Positions 18,532 to 23,971 of a stretch of DNA of 23,971 bases are shown one piece after another. Within the stretch, counting starts at the first letter, position 1, and every line of letters begins with the position of its first letter. Under the pieces are notes generated by a model. That model had not been told where the DNA came from. It saw only the letters and a list, made by a program, of their open reading frames with translations, and did not search any database. Made by a program: the position numbers and the translations under genes. Source of the stretch: Nemertoderma westbladi (lineage: Eukaryota > Xenacoelomorpha > Nemertodermatida > Nemertodermatidae); contig JAUCBJ010006401.1 in assembly GCA_032718475.1 (NCBI GenBank), positions 1 through 23,971 of the forward strand, written 5' to 3'.

Positions 18532-18927
18532 GTGGGGACTTCGCGCAGCACGAAGTTGGCAGAGCCTTTGCGAATTGACACTGTTAGGGGGTAGGTCAAT
18601 TTATGCAAATAGTCACATTGGCCCTCTAGCGGCAGACTGGAGAACTGCAGATGGATTCGCCTCCTTTTAAAGTCACAGCTAATGGTCTAATACATATCTG
18701 CCAAGTTTCAGCTTAAACGGATTAAAAGCAAAGAAATGGGAGGGCATTTAATGTTTAGACATGTGGCCCTCTAGCGGGAGACCATTGCACTGATGGTGTC
18801 TGAAAGTCTCTCAAAAATCTCAACTTTTGCTCATATTGATACCTACAAATTTTCAACTTGGCAGCTTTAAATCCGACAAAGTTATTGTCGTATATTAGCA
18901 TGTCAAAATCGTAACGACGACGACAAC

Positions 18928-18959
<32 letters not shown>

Positions 18960-19036
18960 AACTATTTGCATAAATTGACCCACCCCCTAACAGTGTCAAT
19001 TCGCTAAGGCTCCGCCAACTTCGTGGCTCGCCCCAC
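18532..19036. mobile_element. 505-bp nonautonomous element with long terminal inverted repeats
   Basis: The left end begins GTGGGG and runs CACGAAGTTGGCAGAGCC, GCGAATTGACACTGTTAGGG, GGTAGGTCAATTTATGCAAA (to about 18612). The right end is the reverse complement of the same with few differences (TTTGCATAAATTGACCCACC at about 18963, to CCCCAC at 19036). Total inverted ends are about 80 bp with a small indel near the tip. The interior contains GGCCCTCTAGCGG twice (about 18619 and 18766) and a CGA microsatellite. No target duplication could be fixed (flanks ACGAA and AGAAA). There is no ORF; the superfamily is unknown. Confidence 0.75.
18914..18961. repeat. CGA trinucleotide microsatellite
   Basis: A run of (ACG)n about 10-14 units long, with one CAA interruption, inside the 505-bp element. 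The poly-Ser reading on the minus strand is a by-product. Confidence 0.85.
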
Positions 19037-19372
19037 AGAAAGTTCAGGTTCAAAAGAGGGTAAGTAGAATTAACTTTGTATATTTATTTCACATATTTCC
19101 TTTACAACGCCCATCAGGTTTTTTCTTTTGTTTTTATGCTAGATAAAGATCTGTTACCGTTGATTGATAGAAAAGTTAAAGTAGGCCTATTATATTTTTA
19201 ACATTTATTGTGAGAGCTATAGTTATGTTAATATATGTATGTGTGTAACACATATGTTAATAAAAACACAATTAACTGGAATTATAAAGCCTGATATATC
19301 ATAATCAGCACAAGTGAAATACAACCGATATAATATAATAATAACAATACTAACACATTATTATTACTACAT
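19037..19372. other. AT-rich spacer, no gene
   Basis: Nothing beyond a repeated TATGTTAATA (19224-19233 and 19252-19261) around a TATGTGTGT stretch. It borders the 21-bp array. Confidence 0.4.
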
Positions 19373-20568
19373 GCATAGTGTGTGGAGATAGTTCCATAGT
19401 GTGTGGAGATAGTTCCATAGTGTGTGGAGATAGTTCCATAGTGTGTGGAGATAGTTCCATAGTGTGGAGATAGTTCCATAGTGTGTGGAGATAGTTCCAT
19501 GGTGTGTGGAGATAGTTCCATAGTGTGTGGAGATAGTTCCATAGTGTGTGGAGATAGTTCCATAGGGTGTGGAGATAGTTCCATAGTGTGTGGAGATAGT
19601 TCCATGGTGTGTGGAGATAGTTCCATAGGGTGTGGAGATAGTTCCATAGTGTGTGGAGATAGTTCCATAGTGTGTGGGGATAGTTCCATAGTGTGTGGAG
19701 ATAGTTCCATAGTGTGTGGAGATAGTTCCATAGTGTGTGGAGATAGTTCCATAGTGTGTGGAGATAGTTCCATAGTGTGTGGAGATAGTTCCATAGTGTG
19801 GAGATAGTTCCATAGTGTGTGGAGATAGTTCCATGGTGTGTGGAGATAGTTCCATAGTGTGTGGAGATAGTTCCATAGTGTGTGGAGATAGTTCCATAGT
19901 GTGTGGAGATAGTTCTATAGTGTGTGGATATAGTTCCATGTGTGTGGCGATAGTTCCATAGTGTGTGGAGATAGTTCCATAGTGTGTGGAGATAGTTCCA
20001 TAGTGTGTGGAGATAGTTCCATAGTGTGTGGAGATAGTTCCATAGTGTGTGGAGATAGTTCCATAGTGTGTGGAGATAGTTCCATAGTGTGTGGATATAG
20101 TTCCATGTGTGTGGCAATAGTTCCATAGTGTGTGGAGATAGTTCCATAGGGTGTGGAGATAGTTCCATAGGGTGTGGAGATAGTTCCATAGTGTGTAGAG
20201 ATAGTTCCATAGTGTGTGGAGATAGTTCCATAGTGTGTGGAGATAGTTCCATAGGGTGTGGAGATAGTTTCATAGTGTGTGGAGATAGTTCCATAGTGTG
20301 TGGAGATAGTTCCATAGTGTGTGGAGATAGTTCCATAGTGTGTGGAGATAGTTCCATAGTGTGTGGAGATAGTTAGCATAGTGTGTGGAGATAGTTCCAT
20401 AGTGTGTGGAGATAGTTCCATAGGGTGTGGAGATAGTTACATAGTGTGTGGAGATAGTTCCATAGTGTGTGGAGATAGTTAGCATAGTGTGTGGAGATAG
20501 TTCCATAGTGTGTGGAGATAGTTCCATAGGGTGTGGAGATAGTTCCATAGGGTGTGGAGATAGTTCCA
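19373..20568. repeat. 21-bp minisatellite, about 57 copies
   Basis: Unit TAGTGTGTGGAGATAGTTCC plus A. Because 21 is a multiple of three, several frames stay open in both strands (MELSPHT, WNYLHTL, YGTISTH and CGDSSIV repeats); these are not genes. Variants: CATGGTG, CATAGGGTG, GTTAGCATAG, two-base deletions (19462, 19797), and a GGATATAG...CCATGTGTGTGGC pair at 19926 and 20093. The pair is 167 bp apart (eight units less one base), which shows that a block of about eight units was duplicated. Confidence 0.95.
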
Positions 20569-21515
20569 GAGTTGTAAATACAAGTTTTATAATTTTGTAT
20601 TCATCGATATAAATAAACGCAATATAAACAAACCACTTTATCATTGTAACAAGAAAGAATAACGATTAACCGCATAAACCAATAACTACAACTGGATAGA
20701 CAGACGGCGACACAGCTAACTGGATCAAGTAGGCCTGACAATAATCACAAAAATAATACTAAAACAATAACACCGACATTTCATGGCTCGGACGAGATTA
20801 TCCATTTGATTACGTTGGTTTGTATTAGGATTTTAAGTTTTACACCATGGGCGTGTAATCGATGGTTCTGATAACGGGTATCTAACTTAGTGTGTAATAA
20901 TTGAGATGATAAAGAGTAGCAAATTTGTTTACGACCAAAGATCTGTACAATTACATTCAGGTAAAGTTATAAGCTTGTAGTGGTACATTATATCGCCCCC
21001 TTATACAGGTAATTAGTTGACTGAGGCGATAGTTCATACCGGAAGTCACCCCAAGTTTAAAGTTATAACAATAAATGAAAGTCATAATAAAATTACGCAC
21101 GTCTTGCGTACTGTACTTACCAGTGCGACGTAAAAAATGTAATATTGTTTCAAGTTTCGAATAAAGACACTTAAATATAAGAATGTGAACAAACATATTT
21201 ACTAAAAATGTAATAACGTCTACACAATTATTTCTGTTGAATAAACGTTAGTCGCACGTGATAACAATAATACCGGCCCGGACTTACGTTTACCCAGTAA
21301 AACGGGCACACAAACTCACATCTACTATGTAAATAATATGGTAAGAGGGCCAATGATACACGACTTATTACTGATGAGTTGTAGATAATATAGTCAATGG
21401 AGAGATCGACTAGAGAAGGTCGTGGTATTGTACGATTAGACCGGCAGGTCGGTAGTGACAACCTGAGGTAAACTTCCCAGACATGCCGTAATATATAAAG
21501 CCCCACTAACACTGC
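20569..21515. other. Unassigned AT-rich sequence
   Basis: Minus-strand open stretches (21196-20957; 21512-21228) have no recognisable domain and no splice or codon-usage support. One AGGCCTG motif lies at 20732. No repeat structure was noticed. Confidence 0.4.
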
Positions 21516-21575
21516 GTGTAAACCAAGGCGTCCTTTAATACATTACAGTATTAAAGGACGCCTTGGTGTAAACCA
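21516..21575. repeat. 40-bp perfect-hairpin insert flanked by 10-bp direct repeats
   Basis: GTGTAAACCA occurs at 21516-21525 and at 21566-21575. Between them lies a 40-bp palindrome: CCAAGGCGTCCTTTAATA (21523-21540) pairs exactly with 21549-21566 around the 8-nt loop CATTACAG; one further A-T pair (21522 and 21567) extends the stem to 19 bp. The structure looks like a mini-insertion with a target duplication, or a template-switch product. Confidence 0.8.
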
Positions 21576-21582
21576 TTGGCTC

Positions 21583-22022
21583 GGGTGGAAACTTAAATGG
21601 TGAAAAAACAAAAATTTTCGAATTTCAAAATTGTAACAATTTTTCGATGAACGGTCATATTTTAAGATGTTTGACACCGTTTTTACTTCCCCACATCAAT
21701 TTTCCATCAATTGCCCCAGGGGTTTTTGAAATGACATAAATCGCGCAGTTACTATCAATTGAAGGTAAAAGTTAATTTGTCAGTTAGAACCTTTCCAGTC
21801 AGTGTATGACATCAATTTTAGTCTCATTGGAACCGCAATGGTCGATTTAGTGATTAGATGAGATTCTAGAAGCCCTCAAACCAATATTTTGGAAGCTGGA
21901 GTCAAATTTATTTCAAAATTTCCAAAAATTATGGGAAATTCAATGTAAAAGACCAAAATCTCCGTTTTGACGCTTCTCTTTATCACATGAAGTCAATTAA
22001 ATTGATATTTAAGTTTCCACCC
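21583..22022. mobile_element. 440-bp nonautonomous element with 16-bp inverted ends
   Basis: Left end GGGTGGAAACTTAAAT (21583-21598) and right end ATTTAAGTTTCCACCC (22007-22022) are perfect inverted repeats. Close outside them lie ACCATTGG (21572-21579) and ACCATTGC (22024-22031), a likely 8-bp target duplication with one mismatch, offset by a few bases. An 8-bp duplication would fit hAT-like insertion. The interior is AT-rich without ORFs. Confidence 0.6.
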
Positions 22023-22092
22023 TACCATTGCCATGATAGTTAATAAAATACAGTAAGAATAAAATAAGAATAAAATACTTAAAGTTTCGATA
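22023..22092. other. Short AT-rich spacer before the 19-bp array
   Basis: Contains AGAATAAAATAAGAATAAAA, a short imperfect repeat. Nothing else seen. Confidence 0.5.
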
Positions 22093-23971
22093 ATACAGTT
22101 AGTTAGTGTTGGTACAGTTAGTTAGTGTTGGTACAGTTAGGTAGTGTTGGTACAGTTAGGTAGTGTTGGTACAGTTAGGTAGTGTTGGTACAGTTAGCTA
22201 GTGTTGGTACAGTTAGGTAGTGTTGGTACAGTTAGGTAGTGTTGGTACAGTTAGTTAGTGTTGGTACAGTTAGGTAGTGTTGGTACAGTTAGGTAGTGTT
22301 GGTACAGTTAGTTAGTGTTGGTACAGTTAGGTAGTGTTGGTACAGTTAGCTAGTGTTGGTACAGTTAGGTAGTGTTGGTACAGTTAGGTAGTGTTGGTAC
22401 AGTTAGTTAGTGTTGGTACAGTTAGGTAGTGTTGGTACAGTTAGGTAGTGTTGGTACAGTTAGGTAGTGTTGGTACAGATAGGTAGTGTTGGTACAGTTA
22501 GTTAGTGTTGGTACAGTTAGCTAGTGTTGGTACAGTTAGGTAGTGTTGGTACAGTTAGTTAGTGTTGGTACAGTTAGGTAGTGTTGGTACAGTTAGGTAG
22601 TGTTGGTACAGTTAGGTAGTGTTGGTACAGATAGGTAGTGTTGGTACAGTTAGTTAGTGTTGGTACAGTTAGTTAGTGTTGGTACAGTTAGGTAGTGTTG
22701 GTACAGTTAGCTAGTGTTGGTACAGTTAGGTAGTGTTGGTACAGTTAGGTAGTGTTGGTACAGTTAGTTAGTGTTGGTACAGTTAGGTAGTGTTGGTACA
22801 GTTAGTTAGTGTTGGTACAGTTAGCTAGTGTTGGTACAGTTAGGTAGTGTTGGTACAGTTAGGTAGTGTTGGTACAGTTAGGTAGTGTTGGTACAGATAG
22901 GTAGTGTTGGTACAGTTAGTTAGTGTTGGTACAGTTAGCTAGTGTTGGTACAGTTAGGTAGTGTTGGTACAGTTAGGTAGTGTTGGTACAGTTAGTTAGT
23001 GTTGGTACAGTTAGGTAGTGTTGGTACAGTTAGGTAGTGTTGGTACAGTTAGGTAGTGTTGGTACAGATAGGTAGTGTTGGTACAGTTAGTTAGTGTTGG
23101 TACAGTTAGCTAGTGTTGGTACAGTTAGGTAGTGTTGGTACAGTTAGGTAGTGTTGGTACAGTTAGTTAGTGTTGGTACAGTTAGGTAGTGTTGGTACAG
23201 TTAGTTAGTGTTGGTACAGATAGACAGTTAGGTAGTGTTGGTACAGTTAATTAGTGTTGGTACAGTTAGCTAGTGTTGGTACAGTTAGGTAGTGTTGGTA
23301 CAGTTAGGTAGTGTTGGTACAGTTAGTTAGTGTTGGTACAGTTAGGTAGTGTTGGTACAGTTAGTTAGTGTTGGTACAGTTAGCTAGTGTTGGTACAGTT
23401 AGGTAGTGTTGGTACAGTTAGGTAGTGTTGGTACAGTTAGGTAGTGTTGGTACAGATAGGTAGTGTTGGTACAGTTAGTTAGTGTTGGTACAGTTAGCTA
23501 GTGTTGGTACAGTTAGGTAGTGTTGGTACAGTTAGGTAGTGTTGGTACAGTTAGTTAGTGTTGGTACAGTTAGCTAGTGTTGGTACAGTTAGGTAGTGTT
23601 GGTACAGTTAGGTAGTGTTGGTACAGTTAGTTAGTGTTGGTACAGATAGGTAGTGTTGGTACAGTTAGGTAGTGTTGGTACAGTTAGGTAGTGTTGGTAC
23701 AGATAGGTAGTGTTGGTACAGTTAGTTAGTGTTGGTACAGTTAGCTAGTGATGGTACAGTTAGGTAGTGTTGGTACAGTTAGGTAGTGTTGGTACAGTTA
23801 GGTAGTGTTGGTACAGATAGGTAGTGTTGGTACAGTTAGTTAGTGTTGGTACAGTTAGCTAGTGTTGGTACAGTTAGGTAGTGTTGGTACAGTTAGGTAG
23901 TGTTGGTACAGTTAGTTAGTGTTGGTACAGTTAGGTAGTGTTGGTACAGTTAGTTAGTGTTGGTACAGATA
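22093..23971. repeat. 19-bp minisatellite, about 99 copies, continuing past the window
   Basis: Unit GTGTTGGTACAGTTAGGTA. One four-base position takes four main states: GTTAGGTA (commonest), GTTAGTTA, GTTAGCTA and GATAGGTA. GATAGGTA units are usually followed by GTTAGTTA, GTTAGCTA, then two ggta units. Distances between successive GATA units are 8, 14, 9 and 8 monomers, then 236 bp across a damaged unit near 23220, then 10, 3, 6 and 8. A truncated unit (GATAGACAGTTAGG) lies at 23219-23232. The array is cut off by the window edge. Confidence 0.95.

Noticed and set aside
18755-18961. Poly-serine minus-strand ORF
   Set aside because: It is the CGA microsatellite inside a nonautonomous element.
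19282-20644. Long minus- and plus-strand frames with MELSPHT, WNYLHTL or CGDSSIV repeats
   Set aside because: By-product of the 21-bp period; several frames are open at once on both strands.
21228-21512. Minus-strand ORF of 94 codons with several Cys and Tyr
   Set aside because: No recognisable domain, low-complexity AT-rich context and no splice signals supporting it.
21522-21567. microRNA precursor
   Set aside because: The stem is only 19 bp with an 8-nt loop, too short for a typical precursor, and it is perfectly paired.
22093-23971. TTAGG-type telomeric repeat or alpha-satellite-like 171-bp repeat
   Set aside because: TTAGG occurs only once per 19-bp unit, and the nine-monomer spacing (171 bp) appears only once among varied spacings (8, 14, 9, 8, 10, 3, 6).

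Overview
This is a piece of an animal (metazoan) nuclear genome, most likely a marine invertebrate. The evidence is a spliced host gene with GT/AG introns, several decayed non-LTR retrotransposons, short DNA-transposon-like elements with inverted ends, and five large minisatellite arrays. The species cannot be named from sequence alone. There is no prokaryotic gene organisation: no operons, no Shine-Dalgarno-led genes and no CRISPR.

Host gene (minus strand). Two exons that sit far apart join in frame into a 3CxxC zinc-finger protein resembling vertebrate ZCCHC24. The upstream exon is 13322-13480 and carries two CxxC pairs plus the [12 protein letters not shown] core. The terminal coding exon is 2215-2421 and carries the third CxxC pair and the stop. 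They flank a 10.9-kb intron (2422-13321) filled with retroelement debris. Earlier exons were not found; they should lie at higher coordinates, possibly beyond the window.

Intron contents. From about 2560 to 8800 on the plus strand lies a degenerate non-LTR element (element B). In order it carries a Pro/Ser/Thr-rich leader, a Ulp1-type (C48) cysteine protease domain, a leucine-zipper-like coiled coil, a small domain ending in an FW motif that may be RRM-like, an APE-type endonuclease and a YADD reverse transcriptase. From 9718 to about 12895 on the minus strand lies a second element (element A, RTE-like), with an APE endonuclease and an FADD reverse transcriptase. Two more pieces of the same RTE-like family lie at 1-534 (3' end, plus strand) and 14603-15042 (endonuclease-RT linker, plus strand).

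Satellite landscape. Minisatellites occur at 814-1776 (27 bp), 13955-14602 (47 bp), about 15053-16296 (32 bp), 19373-20568 (21 bp) and 22093 to the right edge (19 bp). The long open frames inside the 27-bp and 21-bp arrays exist only because the period is a multiple of three. The 32-bp array has a clear higher-order pattern of 11 monomers. The 19-bp array has a four-state variable site.

Nonautonomous elements and hairpins. Three elements with terminal inverted repeats are visible: 17668-18394 (TTAA-flanked, ends starting with a G tract), 18532-19036 (long inverted ends of about 80 bp) and 21583-22022 (16-bp ends, likely 8-bp target duplication). A near-perfect 75-bp AT-rich palindrome lies at 17396-17470. 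A perfect 19-bp-stem hairpin flanked by 10-bp direct repeats lies at 21522-21567.

The most noteworthy items are the split zinc-finger gene hidden under the transposons, the retroelement that appears to combine a Ulp1 protease with an APE endonuclease, the exact satellite/retroelement/satellite junctions around 14603-15042, and the higher-order structure of the arrays.
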